Positions 42,283 to 50,615 of a DNA stretch of 64,000 nucleotides are shown here, one piece after another (positions within the stretch are counted from its first letter, which is position 1; every line of letters begins with the position of its first letter). Source of the stretch: Candidatus Gastranaerophilales bacterium (lineage in GTDB: Bacteria > Cyanobacteriota > Vampirovibrionia > Gastranaerophilales > Gastranaerophilaceae). The translations under genes were made by a program, and so were the position numbers. The stretch spans positions 62,001 to 126,000 of the forward strand of contig CALVEV010000001.1 in NCBI GenBank assembly GCA_944326685.1, written 5' to 3'. A model generated the notes under the pieces. The model made no database searches and was not told the origin of the DNA. It saw only the letters and a list, made by a program, of their open reading frames with translations.

Positions 42283-42639
42283 CTATTGTTCTGTTGCTTC
42301 TTGTAATTTATCACAAGCATCACATTGTGGCATTGGTTTGCAATTATCACATGGAGCAACGGTTTTTTGGCAAGGATCACATTGCGCTTTTTGTTCGCAT
42401 GGATCACATTTTGGTTTACAAGGGTCACAAGTATTTTTCTTGCAAGGGTCACATTTTTGTTTTTTACATTTACATTTTGGTTTGCAAGGATCACAATTAT
42501 CTTTCTTACAAACTTTTTCACATTTTGGACAAGTACCCCAATTTGCAGGGTTTAAATTTTGCCAGCAAAATGCGTGAGATGCTGTTGTACTTGCAGCAAT
42601 TGCAACTAATAATGTTGTAGCTAATAATGTTTTCTTCAT
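42283..42639 (-). CDS. Exported Cys-rich repeat protein (118 aa), CxxC/CDPCK repeats
   Basis: Unrecognised. A clear signal peptide (MKKTLLATTLLVAIAASTTA, cleavage near SHA) precedes a ~95-residue mature part with 20 cysteines arranged mostly as CxxC pairs: CPKCEKVC, then repeats of CDPCK/CDPCE/CDPCQ and a final CDNC...CDAC. Lys-rich between, acidic tail. Repeated pairs suggest zinc or another metal bound in the periplasm, or disulphide links. The exported location argues against an intracellular metallothionein. SD AAGGAG precedes ATG. The next gene upstream runs the other way, so it is alone. Confidence 0.8.
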   Translation of the reverse strand: MKKTLLATTLLVAIAASTTASHAFCWQNLNPANWGTCPKCEKVCKKDNCDPCKPKCKCKKQKCDPCKKNTCDPCKPKCDPCEQKAQCDPCQKTVAPCDNCKPMPQCDACDKLQEATEQ

Positions 42640-42785
42640 AATATCTCCTTTTCCTTATCGACATCCAACGTCGCACATTTTCATGTTACAAACCCAATAA
42701 AAAATGACTATTCCCCAATTGGAGATACCATAAAGATTAATTTTTTAGTTTGATGTATAATAAGTTTAAAAATGAGGTTTAGGAA

Positions 42786-44783
42786 ATGAGTAAATATTTA
42801 TTAGAAATAGGGGTAGAAGAACTACCATATAAATTTATACCATCTGCAATCAAGCAATTAAAGGAAAGTTTTGGAAAATTTTTAGAAAACAATCATATTG
42901 AATATTCAGATATTAATGTTCTTGCAACACCAAGAAGATTAGCTGTAATTATTGATGGACTAGCTGATTCACAACCTGATTCTGAAAAAGTTTTTAAAGG
43001 TCCTATCAAAAAAATTGCCTATGATGAAAATGGCAATTTAACAAAAGCTGGTGAAGGTTTTGCAAAGAAAAATGGAATCAATCCTAGTGATTTATATGTA
43101 GAAGACGATTACGTTTTTGCTAAAGTTTTCACAAAAGGAAAAGATACTAAATCTATCCTTACAGAAAACATTTCTAATATTATATTAAAACTTCAAGGCT
43201 CACACTTTATGAGATGGAGTTGTCACGATGAAAAATTCTCTCGTCCTATCAGATGGATTGTATCTGTATATAATAACGAAGAATTACCTGTACAAATTTT
43301 AGATATTAAATCATCAAGATTTTCAAGAGGTCATCGTTCTTATACTCAACCTGTTGAAATCAAAAATATTGATGATTACAAAGATGAATTAAGAAAAGCT
43401 TATGTAATTGTTGATCAAAACGAAAGACAAGCAAAAATTGTTGAACTTGCAAAAGAAGAATCAGCAAAAATTGGAGCTACAACAAGAATTTCTGATGATT
43501 TATTAGAAGAAGTTACATATATTTGTGAATGGCTGGTAGCTGTTGTTTGCAACTTTGATGAAGAATTCCTTACAATTCCTGATGAAGTTACAATTACAGT
43601 TATGGAATCTCACCAAAGATATTTTGCATTATTTAAAGATGGCAAACTTACAAATAAATTCATCACAATCGCAAACTATATTGGTAATGACTTCTCAAAT
43701 ATTCAAGCAGGAAACTTAAGAGTTATCAAAGCAAGACTTGATGATGCTGTTTTCTTTGTTAAGAACGACACTAAAAAACCTTTAGAAGATTATGTTGAAA
43801 ACCTTAAAGGTATGACATTCCAAAAAGGTATGGGTTCAGTTTATGATAAAACTCAAAGATTAATCAAATTAGCAAAATCTATAAACGAAGAAGTTAATAA
43901 CGGACAAGATTCTGAAACTGTTATTAGAACAGCATATCTTTGTAAAGCAGATTTAGCAACAAATCTTGTATTCGAATTCACTGAACTTCAAGGATATATT
44001 GGTTCTGATTATGCAAAATTAAACGGAGAAGCTCAAGGTGTTGTTGAAGGGATTAAAGAACATTACTTCCCTCTAAATGCTGATAGCGAACTTGCAAAAT
44101 CAATCGAAGGTCAAATCGTTGGTATTGCAGATAAAATTGATACTATATGTGCCGTTTTTGCATCAGGCAAAAAACCTACCGGTTCTTCTGACCCGCTAGG
44201 TGTTAGACGTGCTGCTTTAGGTATTATCAAAACTGTTATCGAAAATAAATTAAACTTAAATATTTCTAATCTTATTAAATCAGCTTTAGAACTTTTACCT
44301 GTTCAAGTTGATTGCCAAAAAGATGTTGAAGAATTCTTTGTTCAAAGATTAGTTATATTCTTAGCTGATAATTATAAGAAAGATGTTCTTGAAAGTTGCT
44401 TAAACAACAATCCTCTTTCAAATTTATCAGATTACATGGCAAGAGTTAATGCGATAGCTAAACTTGATAACCCAATGATGATAGAAAATGCAAACAGAAT
44501 TATAAGAATTCTAAAAGATGCATCTATTGATAATATTGATGAAAGCTTATTCGTAGATGATGCTGAAAAGAAATTATATGATTGCATGAAAGAAGTAAGC
44601 TTCACAAACGATTATGATGACTATATCAAACAATTAATCGGACTAAACGCACAAATCGATAATTTCTTTGAAAAAGTTCTTGTTATGGATAAAGATGAAA
44701 AAATCAAAAATAACAGAATCGGGCTTTTAACAGCATTAAAGAAAGATTACGATAAAATCGCAGATTTTTCTAAGTTGCACTAA
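42786..44783 (+). CDS. glyS: Glycyl-tRNA synthetase beta subunit
   Basis: Part of the alpha2beta2 glycyl-tRNA synthetase; the beta subunit binds the tRNA. The start LLEIGVEELPYKFIPSAIKQL, the ATPRRLAVII strand, the repeated HRSYTQP and the C-terminal GIADKIDTICAVFASGKKPTGSSDPLGVRRAALGIIK are typical of GlyS. 665 residues (usual ~690). No glyQ alpha subunit is adjacent in this window. SD GAGG...AGGA precedes ATG; a TATAAT lies about 25 bases upstream. Confidence 0.96.
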   Translation: MSKYLLEIGVEELPYKFIPSAIKQLKESFGKFLENNHIEYSDINVLATPRRLAVIIDGLADSQPDSEKVFKGPIKKIAYDENGNLTKAGEGFAKKNGINPSDLYVEDDYVFAKVFTKGKDTKSILTENISNIILKLQGSHFMRWSCHDEKFSRPIRWIVSVYNNEELPVQILDIKSSRFSRGHRSYTQPVEIKNIDDYKDELRKAYVIVDQNERQAKIVELAKEESAKIGATTRISDDLLEEVTYICEWLVAVVCNFDEEFLTIPDEVTITVMESHQRYFALFKDGKLTNKFITIANYIGNDFSNIQAGNLRVIKARLDDAVFFVKNDTKKPLEDYVENLKGMTFQKGMGSVYDKTQRLIKLAKSINEEVNNGQDSETVIRTAYLCKADLATNLVFEFTELQGYIGSDYAKLNGEAQGVVEGIKEHYFPLNADSELAKSIEGQIVGIADKIDTICAVFASGKKPTGSSDPLGVRRAALGIIKTVIENKLNLNISNLIKSALELLPVQVDCQKDVEEFFVQRLVIFLADNYKKDVLESCLNNNPLSNLSDYMARVNAIAKLDNPMMIENANRIIRILKDASIDNIDESLFVDDAEKKLYDCMKEVSFTNDYDDYIKQLIGLNAQIDNFFEKVLVMDKDEKIKNNRIGLLTALKKDYDKIADFSKLH

Positions 44784-44805
44784 TAAATATATTAATTAAA
44801 CATAT

Positions 44806-44838
44806 AAAAAAGACTTTGGTTTTCCCAAAGTCTTTTTT
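44806..44838 (+). terminator. Terminator of glyS
   Basis: AAAAGACTTTGG and CCAAAGTCTTTT form a twelve-base-pair stem with a five-base loop followed by T-run. Confidence 0.93.
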
Positions 44839-44959
44839 ATTTAAAAATAACCACATATTATTTTAACCATTTCACTACTTTAGTAGAATGTTTTATATTT
44901 TTTTCGATTTAACCTAGTACCATATGGGAATAAGTTTTCCCAACATAGGAGGTTAAATG

Positions 44960-45508
44960 ATGAACTATACAGATATTGAATTAGAAGGAATTGATGTAAA
45001 CGGAAATCAAACTAAAATGAAGTTAGCAGATTTAAAAGGTAAAAATATTATTCTATATTTCTATCCGAAAGATGAAACACCAATTTGTACAAAAGAAGCT
45101 CAACATTTTAGAGATGCAATAAGCAAGTTACCCGAAGATACTGTTGTTATTGGAGTAAGCCCTGATAATATTGAATCACACAAAAAATTCTTTAATAATC
45201 ACAAACTTAATTTCAAAATTTTATCAGATACAGAACACAAACTTGCAAGAGCTTTTAAGAATTTGAAAAATGATATTGAAGAAAAAGCATCTGATATGAA
45301 AGACAAAATGGAAGAAAAACGAATTGAAATGAAAATCAAACATGCCGAAAAACAAATGGAAAACGAATGGAAAAAAAGCCATGATAAACCGGTTACAATG
45401 CGTTCTACTTTCATTATCGGAAAAGACGGTAATCTTTTAAAAGAAATGAGAGATATAGATATCAGAGGCCATGTTGATGAAGTAGTAGAATACGTAAAAA
45501 AATTATAA
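44960..45508 (+). CDS. Bcp/PrxQ-type peroxiredoxin with charged helical insertion, 1-Cys
   Basis: Thioredoxin-fold peroxidase reducing hydroperoxides. FYPKDETPICTKEAQHFRD carries the peroxidatic cysteine; the usual resolving cysteine five residues on is Gln, and no other cysteine exists, so it is 1-Cys and needs an outside reductant. Between ILSDTEHKLARAF and TMRSTFIIGKDG there is a ~45-residue charged helix (EEKASDMKDKMEEKRIEMKI...) not found in the usual family. AGGAGG lies seven bases before ATG 44960; ATG 44957 is three bases too close. Monocistronic with a terminator at once downstream. Confidence 0.85.
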   Translation: MNYTDIELEGIDVNGNQTKMKLADLKGKNIILYFYPKDETPICTKEAQHFRDAISKLPEDTVVIGVSPDNIESHKKFFNNHKLNFKILSDTEHKLARAFKNLKNDIEEKASDMKDKMEEKRIEMKIKHAEKQMENEWKKSHDKPVTMRSTFIIGKDGNLLKEMRDIDIRGHVDEVVEYVKKL

Positions 45509-45517
45509 ATTAACATT

Positions 45518-45549
45518 AAGGAGTCGTAACATGACGACTCCTTTTTTTC
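45518..45549 (+). terminator. Terminator of the peroxiredoxin gene (contains a decoy SD-ATG)
   Basis: AAGGAGTCG (45518-45526) pairs with CGACTCCTT (45535-45543) around TAACATGA and a T-run follows. The ascending arm looks like an SD and the loop contains ATG 45531, which is why a false start appears there. Confidence 0.9.
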
Positions 45550-45572
45550 ATCTTTGTAGTATCCTATTTTCT

Positions 45573-47573
45573 ATGATAAAAAAATTAATCATCATAGTAT
45601 TATTATTCATCATCTCAAATCAAGCTATCGCTAGTATTATAAGTCCTGAATTAGAACTTGAAATGCGATATAACATCTCTAAAATATATGGAGAAGAAAA
45701 CACAGATGAAATTTATAAAAATATAGAAAACCTTGCTAAAAAAGCAAAAATCCAACGACCTAGAACTTTAATTCAAGAGGATTTAACAAGAAGTTCTGAT
45801 TGGTACAAAGATGAAATTATTTATATGTTCTACATTGACCAATTTGGAACAGATAATCAAAAAAAATCCAACACTTTTAAAGATGGGATAAAAATGCTTG
45901 ATTACCTAAAAGATTTAGGTATAACAACAATTTATATCCTACCTTTTGCAGATTCTCCAATGGGCGATTCAGGTTTTGATGTTAAAAATCCTAATAATGT
46001 TAGACAAGATTTAGGAGGAATGAAAGAATTTAGAGAATTTGTAAAAGTTGCAAGGGAAAAAGGCTTTAAAATAAAAGCAGACTTGATTCTTAATCATTTT
46101 TCCGACCAACATGAATGGTTCCAAGAAGCATTAAAAGGAGATTTAGATAAACTAAACTATTTTATCGTAAGAGAGGACATGCCTGAATATACAAAATATG
46201 TTGATAAGAAAAAAGGAACAATAATTGAATACAAAGAACCAGACGGAAAAATCTCTAAACGCAGGCTTATATTTCCTGATATCACTGAAAATCATTATAG
46301 GAAAGTTACTATAAATAACAAAGACTATTATATATATCATACTTTTTACCCCTTCCAATTAGATATAAATTGGGAAAATCCTAAGGTTTTATATTACTGT
46401 CTTGATAGCATAAGTTATTGGGCAAATATCGGAATTGATATCTTTAGAATGGACGCTATTCCATATTTTTCAAAAGAAGAAGGAACAGATGCAGAAAACT
46501 TAGACACAACGCATTATATAGTAAAACTTTTAAGCGAATACATACAAGCGACAGCACCACGCTCAGTTCTACAAGCAGAAGCCTGTCAAAAACCTAAAGA
46601 CATTCTTCCATACTTTGGAAAAGAAAGAGAAGTTAACACATATATTGATAATCGAATTAAACGAATAAATCGAACTGACGAAATACAAATAGCATATCAC
46701 TTTCCATACATGCCAGCACTTTGGGCAATGTTTATAACAGAAGATAATAAATATTTTATAGATGCAAACAAACACACACCTAAAATACCAGATAGTGCAA
46801 GTTGGGCAACATTTTTAAGAGTACATGATGAGCTTACATTAGAGATGATTAACCCCGAAGATAGAGAATTAATTTATAATGCACTTGAACCTAAAGGATG
46901 TGAATTTAGAAAAGGTTTAGGAGTAAGCGGAAGAACTGCAAATTTCTTAGACAATAATCCTGATAGAATAACTCTTGCATTCTCAACTCTTCTTTCCATG
47001 CCAGGCATTCCAATTATTTATTATGGAGATGAAATAGCTGCCCAAAACAATTTTGAATATGCTGACAATTATGCCGAAAAAAGAGAAAAACAACTTAAGA
47101 AAAATAAAATAAAACTTTTAACCTTCTTTGACAGTAGAGATATAAATAGAGGTGATATAACTTATCAATCATTTATGGATTCAATGAAAAAGAAAAATAC
47201 ACTAAGTTCAAAAGTAAGATTTAAAATCAAACAAATGATTAAACTTAGGAAAATGAATCCTGCAATCGCAAGAGGCTCTTTTGAAATAATAAAAACAAAA
47301 TTACCATCAACTTTTGCGTACATAAGAACATATAAAGATACAAAATTTTTAATCGTTCATAATCTATCTAAAGAAAAACAAAAAGTAGAAATTTCACTTC
47401 CATCAGAAATTATTGAAAAAGATAATGATGGATATGTAAACTTTAAGAACTTATTAGATAATAAAAAATATAGAATAAAAATTTCATTAACAGATAAAAA
47501 AATACATCTTTTAATGCAGCCATATTCTACAATGTGGCTTAAAATAATTACAAATAAAAAAGGAGAAGTCTAA
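45573..47573 (+). CDS. Exported GH13 alpha-glucosidase/trehalose-synthase-like enzyme
   Basis: Acts on alpha-glucosidic sugars. A signal peptide (MIKKLIIIVLLFIISNQAIA) is followed by a ~85-residue helical region and a GH13 barrel with YMFYIDQF, DSPMGDSGFDV, KADLILNHFSDQHEWF (region I), GIDIFRMDAIPYF (region II with catalytic D), LQAEAC (region III with E) and FLRVHDELTLEM (region IV), then MPGIPIIYYGDEIAAQN. Region IV VHDELTLEM and the following residues are like trehalose synthase (TreS). ATG 45573 is preferred: the earlier ATG 45531 lies in the terminator loop. Ends in the shared terminator. Confidence 0.85.
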   Translation: MIKKLIIIVLLFIISNQAIASIISPELELEMRYNISKIYGEENTDEIYKNIENLAKKAKIQRPRTLIQEDLTRSSDWYKDEIIYMFYIDQFGTDNQKKSNTFKDGIKMLDYLKDLGITTIYILPFADSPMGDSGFDVKNPNNVRQDLGGMKEFREFVKVAREKGFKIKADLILNHFSDQHEWFQEALKGDLDKLNYFIVREDMPEYTKYVDKKKGTIIEYKEPDGKISKRRLIFPDITENHYRKVTINNKDYYIYHTFYPFQLDINWENPKVLYYCLDSISYWANIGIDIFRMDAIPYFSKEEGTDAENLDTTHYIVKLLSEYIQATAPRSVLQAEACQKPKDILPYFGKEREVNTYIDNRIKRINRTDEIQIAYHFPYMPALWAMFITEDNKYFIDANKHTPKIPDSASWATFLRVHDELTLEMINPEDRELIYNALEPKGCEFRKGLGVSGRTANFLDNNPDRITLAFSTLLSMPGIPIIYYGDEIAAQNNFEYADNYAEKREKQLKKNKIKLLTFFDSRDINRGDITYQSFMDSMKKKNTLSSKVRFKIKQMIKLRKMNPAIARGSFEIIKTKLPSTFAYIRTYKDTKFLIVHNLSKEKQKVEISLPSEIIEKDNDGYVNFKNLLDNKKYRIKISLTDKKIHLLMQPYSTMWLKIITNKKGEV

Positions 47574-47586
47574 AACCTCTCCTTTA
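47558..47586. terminator. Terminator shared by the GH13 and rubrerythrin genes
   Basis: AAAGGAG...CTCCTTT forms a seven-base-pair stem with a loop holding the GH13 stop codon (47571-47573), with A-run before and T-rich after. Confidence 0.7.
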
Positions 47587-47592
47587 TCTGTA

Positions 47593-48132
47593 TTAATAAT
47601 TTGTCGCTTTGACCTCAAAATATGATTTTGGGTGCTTACAAACAGGACAAATTTCTAAGGCTTTTTCTCCAACAATTGAATGACCGCAATTAGCACATTC
47701 CCAAACAACTTTTTCGTCTTTTTCAAATACTTTGTTGTTTACGATGTTTTCATATAATTTTCTATAACGCTCTTCATGCTCTTTTTCAATCAAAGCAACT
47801 TTTTCAAATAAAAACGCTATATCATTAAATCCTTCTTCTCTAGCCTCTTTTGCAAAAGTTGAATACATATCTGTCCATTCGTAATTTTCGCCTTCTGCAG
47901 CTGCTTTTAAGTTATCTAATGTATTTCCTATCGCTCCGCCTTCTAATAGTTTAAACCATATTTTGGCATGTTCCTTTTCATTATTAGCAGTCATTTCAAA
48001 TATCTTAGCTATCTGATTATAACCTTCTTTCTTAGCTTGAGAGGCAAAATATGTATACTTATTTCTTGCTTGTGATTCGCCTGCAAATGCTGTTTGTAAA
48101 TTCTTTTCTGTTTTGCTTCCTTTTAATTCCAT
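47593..48132 (-). CDS. rbr: Rubrerythrin
   Basis: Non-heme iron peroxidase of anaerobes. The ferritin-like domain has [22 protein letters not shown] (with E and helix A), [16 protein letters not shown] and [20 protein letters not shown] (diiron ligands) and the C-terminal rubredoxin-like domain [23 protein letters not shown] binds the FeS4 iron. 179 residues is normal. AAAGGAG precedes ATG. Probably transcribed with rubredoxin and the PerR/Fur gene. Confidence 0.95.
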   Translation of the reverse strand: MELKGSKTEKNLQTAFAGESQARNKYTYFASQAKKEGYNQIAKIFEMTANNEKEHAKIWFKLLEGGAIGNTLDNLKAAAEGENYEWTDMYSTFAKEAREEGFNDIAFLFEKVALIEKEHEERYRKLYENIVNNKVFEKDEKVVWECANCGHSIVGEKALEICPVCKHPKSYFEVKATNY

Positions 48133-48162
48133 AATTTATACTCCTTTCTTTGAGGGAGAAAG

Positions 48163-48185
48163 GCAGGGCTTGTAATAAGCCCTGC
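48163..48185 (-). other. Hairpin between rubredoxin and rubrerythrin genes
   Basis: GCAGGGCTT and AAGCCCTGC form a nine-base-pair stem without a U-run on either strand. Possibly a processing or mRNA-stabilising element that sets the ratio of the two products. Confidence 0.4.
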
Positions 48186-48197
48186 AAATCTATATTA

Positions 48198-48338
48198 CTA
48201 TTCAGCAGGGCTGAATTGATCTTTTCCTACGCCACATAATGGGCAAGCATAATCTTCCGGTAAATCAGCGAATGATACATTATCATTTTCTGCCGGATCA
48301 TATACATAACCGCATACATCACATACGAATTTTTCCAT
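48198..48338 (-). CDS. Rubredoxin (46 aa)
   Basis: A small electron carrier. The frame reads [19 protein letters not shown], then [20 protein letters not shown] and ends SPAE. The two CxxCG iron-binding knuckles (CDVCG, CPLCG) and the DLPxDYxCP signature are complete, though the loop between them is short (46 rather than 52-54 residues). It lies between the Fur/PerR and rubrerythrin genes on the same strand. It would hand electrons to rubrerythrin. AGGAG precedes ATG. Confidence 0.92.
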   Translation of the reverse strand: MEKFVCDVCGYVYDPAENDNVSFADLPEDYACPLCGVGKDQFSPAE

Positions 48339-48374
48339 TTTTTGTCTCCTTATACTGTGTAAACTAACTAGGGA

Positions 48375-48800
48375 TTACCCTCTACATTTATGACAAATTC
48401 CTTTAACCTGTAAATTAGTTTGAAGAATTTCGCCATATTGAAAACTTTCTTTAGGTGGTTCTATATGATTATCCATATGAATATCATAAACAGCTCCACA
48501 CTTAATACATATGAAATGACAATGAGGTGACAAATCAGCATCATAACGACTTTTAGGTAATTCATTATCAACTTTAAATATCAAACCTAAGTCCTCTAAT
48601 GATGCCAATGTCCTATATACAGTATCTAAAGATATAAAAGGCATAACCTCTTTAACTGATTCATATACAGTTTCAGCATCAGGATGAGTATCTGTTGATG
48701 CAATCATCTTTAATACCTCTATCCTTTGTGGTGTAAGACGCATATTTGCCTCTGCACACTTTTGTTTTAATGCTTCTATCTTTGATTCTATATTAATCAT
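48375..48800 (-). CDS. Fur-family regulator, PerR-like
   Basis: Fur-family repressor; the neighbours rubredoxin and rubrerythrin and the operator suggest a PerR-type peroxide sensor. DNA-binding domain includes RLTPQRIEVLKMIASTDTHPDAETVYESVK...ISLDTVYRTLASLEDLGLIFK; the metal region has RYDADLSPHCHFICIKCGAVYD and a C-terminal GICHKCRG, giving the two CxxC structural zinc pairs. ATG 48800 (AAGGA six bases before) is preferred over ATG 48806. 141 residues. Likely self-regulated through the palindrome at 48810. Confidence 0.92.
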   Translation of the reverse strand: MINIESKIEALKQKCAEANMRLTPQRIEVLKMIASTDTHPDAETVYESVKEVMPFISLDTVYRTLASLEDLGLIFKVDNELPKSRYDADLSPHCHFICIKCGAVYDIHMDNHIEPPKESFQYGEILQTNLQVKGICHKCRG

Positions 48801-48809
48801 AATCATTCC

Positions 48810-48857
48810 TTATTAGTAATTATTACTAATAATAACATATTGTTTCATTTTTTGCAA
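48810..48857 (-). promoter_or_regulatory. PerR/Fur-type operator palindrome overlapping the fur/perR promoter
   Basis: 48810-48832 is a perfect 23-base palindrome (eleven-base arms, centre T) with core TTAGTAATTATTACTAA, close to the PerR box TTATAATTATTATAA. A minus-strand promoter TTGCAA-N17-TATTAT (48857-48829) overlaps it, so repressor binding would block polymerase. A degenerate second site, TTAATAATTTGTACTAA, lies about 30 bases further upstream. Confidence 0.82.
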
Positions 48858-48927
48858 CCCCTATTAATAATTTGTACTAATCCTTTGTAGGGATTAATGA
48901 ATAATAAATTATAGATATATTATTAAT

Positions 48928-50070
48928 ATGAAAAATATTAAGCGAAATACTCTATTGAATTATTTAAAAGATGATTTTGATATTGAATCAAATGTGAATA
49001 AAGATAGGATATTTGATTTTAATAAAAAACCTGAAAAATCAGATAAAATAGTTTATTTATGCGAAAGAGAATTAAGAGAAGAAGATAATTTTGCACTTAA
49101 TTTTGCTTATGAAAAATCTAATAATGTAAAAATTGTTCATTCTTTGCTTGAATTAAGACAAGAAAAATTTGGAGTTTTGCTAATCGATTTTAATCCGATT
49201 AGAAATTACAGCATGCTAAATAATATTGATTGCAAAATCTATGAAGTAGATTCTCATAATATTGTTCCTGCAAGAGCTGCTTCTGATAAACAAGAATATT
49301 CAGCCGCTACATTTAGAAGAAAAATATATTCACTTATAAATAATTATTTAACTAAATATCCAGAAAAAGAGATAAAAAATAAGCATGCCAGAAAAGTTTT
49401 AGATAATTTTATAAAATACAAATTAGATTACTATTCAGAATACAGAAACCACCCTGATAAAAATATTACATCAGGATTATCTATATATTTAAATAGAGGG
49501 TTTATATCCTCACAAAGAGTTGTATTAGAAGTATTAAATTCTAATACCCATAAAGAAAACAAAGAAGAATTTTTAGAAGAAATTATTGTAAGAAAAGAAT
49601 TAGCAGACAATTTTTGTCTTTATAATAAAAACTTTAACAACATAAACGGAATTCCCCAATGGGCAAGAGAGAGCCTAAATTATCATGAAAAGGATATAAG
49701 AAGTTACCTATATACAAAAGAAGAATTTGAGCATGCCAAAACCCATGACATATTATGGAATACAGCTCAAAAACAATTAGTTAAAGAAGGAATAATCCAT
49801 AGTTATATAAGAATGTATTGGGCAAAAAAGATTCTTGAATGGAGCAGAACTCCAGAAGAAGCAATCTCAATCGCAATATATTTGAATGATAAATACGCAC
49901 TTGATGCCCCATCTGCTAATGGTTATGTCGGGATACTTTGGTCAATAGGAGGATTACACGATAGGGCATTTGCAGACTATGAAGTCACTGGTAAAATTAG
50001 GCGCATGACATTTAATGGAATAAAATCAAAATACAAAATAGAAGACTATATTTCAAAATATAAAAATTAA
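48928..50070 (+). CDS. phr: Class II CPD photolyase with shortened N-terminal domain
   Basis: Light-driven repair of cyclobutane pyrimidine dimers. The class II motifs are clear: VDSHNIVPARAASDKQEYSA, then IPQWARESLNYHEKDIRSYLYTKEEFE, HDILWNTAQ and the FAD-binding tail SYIRMYWAKKILEWSRTPEEA, LNDKYALDAPSANGYVGILWSIGGLHD. The tryptophans of the electron chain are kept. Only 380 residues against ~450-480; about 60 residues are missing in the N-terminal Rossmann part after REEDNFALNFAYEK, where an antenna chromophore would sit. No SD is seen before ATG and the leader may be very short. Function in light-poor habitats is puzzling. Confidence 0.88.
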   Translation: MKNIKRNTLLNYLKDDFDIESNVNKDRIFDFNKKPEKSDKIVYLCERELREEDNFALNFAYEKSNNVKIVHSLLELRQEKFGVLLIDFNPIRNYSMLNNIDCKIYEVDSHNIVPARAASDKQEYSAATFRRKIYSLINNYLTKYPEKEIKNKHARKVLDNFIKYKLDYYSEYRNHPDKNITSGLSIYLNRGFISSQRVVLEVLNSNTHKENKEEFLEEIIVRKELADNFCLYNKNFNNINGIPQWARESLNYHEKDIRSYLYTKEEFEHAKTHDILWNTAQKQLVKEGIIHSYIRMYWAKKILEWSRTPEEAISIAIYLNDKYALDAPSANGYVGILWSIGGLHDRAFADYEVTGKIRRMTFNGIKSKYKIEDYISKYKN

Positions 50071-50075
50071 GCATT

Positions 50076-50098
50076 AAAAAAGCGGGATAAATTCCCGC
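50076..50098 (-). terminator. Terminator of the 102-aa gene
   Basis: GCGGGA-taaat-TCCCGC with A-run on the left; on the minus strand the stem is followed by a U-run. It lies just after the photolyase stop and before the 102-aa stop. Confidence 0.8.
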
Positions 50099-50115
50099 CT
50101 TGTGTGATTTTGACA

Positions 50116-50424
50116 TTATTCAAAACGAATATTGTCGCTGGCTTGAAGCTGTTTTTTCTTAATATTATGAATTACTGCATCAACTAATAATTCATAACTT
50201 GAAGAGTTTTCAATATTAGGAAACTCCATCTTGATTTGTTCTCTGACCATCGCTTCCAACCTTCTCTCGTCAGAAAGAGTTTGAATTTCTTTATTATCGG
50301 CCAACATATCAACGTATTCTTTACGGTTATTTTTTTGCGCAGACGCAAAACTTAACCACAAAGCTTTGGGGTCAACATTCTTAAGTTTTTGTACTAACTT
50401 AAAATTTTTCCATTGATTAAACAT
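50116..50424 (-). CDS. Small helical protein of unknown function (102 aa)
   Basis: Unrecognised. Cytoplasmic-looking, all helical and charged: MFNQWKNFKLVQKLKNVD, KNNRKEYVDMLADNKEIQ, LEAMVREQIKMEFPNIEN and LLVDAVIHNIKKKQLQ. A TATAAT lies about 20 bases upstream. No SD of note apart from AGAGG. Function unknown. Confidence 0.65.
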   Translation of the reverse strand: MFNQWKNFKLVQKLKNVDPKALWLSFASAQKNNRKEYVDMLADNKEIQTLSDERRLEAMVREQIKMEFPNIENSSSYELLVDAVIHNIKKKQLQASDNIRFE

Positions 50425-50541
50425 TGATTGAACCTCTACACACTATTATACTATGATAAAGTAAACTAAAATAAAATAATTGTCTAGTTGTTAATTAGTT
50501 TGTTACATAATTTTACATGTTAAAATTTTACATATATGTAT

Positions 50542-50570
50542 AAGCCGGACTGAGTTAATCAATCCGGCTT
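50542..50570 (-). terminator. Candidate terminator hairpin after flagellin
   Basis: AAGCCGGA and TCCGGCTT form an eight-base-pair GC-rich stem with an inner TGA/TCA pairing. The minus-strand tail is not a strong U-run, so it may serve as a stability hairpin as well as a terminator. Confidence 0.6.
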
Positions 50571-50615
50571 ACTATTGAAAGGAACATTAGTTATATATTA
50601 ATTACGTTCATCTTA

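Noticed and set aside
42360-42480. Short direct DNA repeats, considered as CRISPR
   Set aside because: They encode the CDPCK repeats, have irregular spacing and no spacers of equal length; no cas genes nearby.
42294-42620. Several plus-strand frames opposite the Cys-rich gene
   Set aside because: Shadows of the repeated CDPCK codons; the minus-strand frame has a signal peptide and SD.
45531-45572. ATG 45531 as the start of the GH13 gene
   Set aside because: It lies in the loop of the peroxiredoxin terminator; the later ATG gives a normal signal peptide.
50290-50305. GCCGATAA-like -10 on the minus strand
   Set aside because: It is inside the 102-aa coding sequence and no TAAA element occurs at the right distance.
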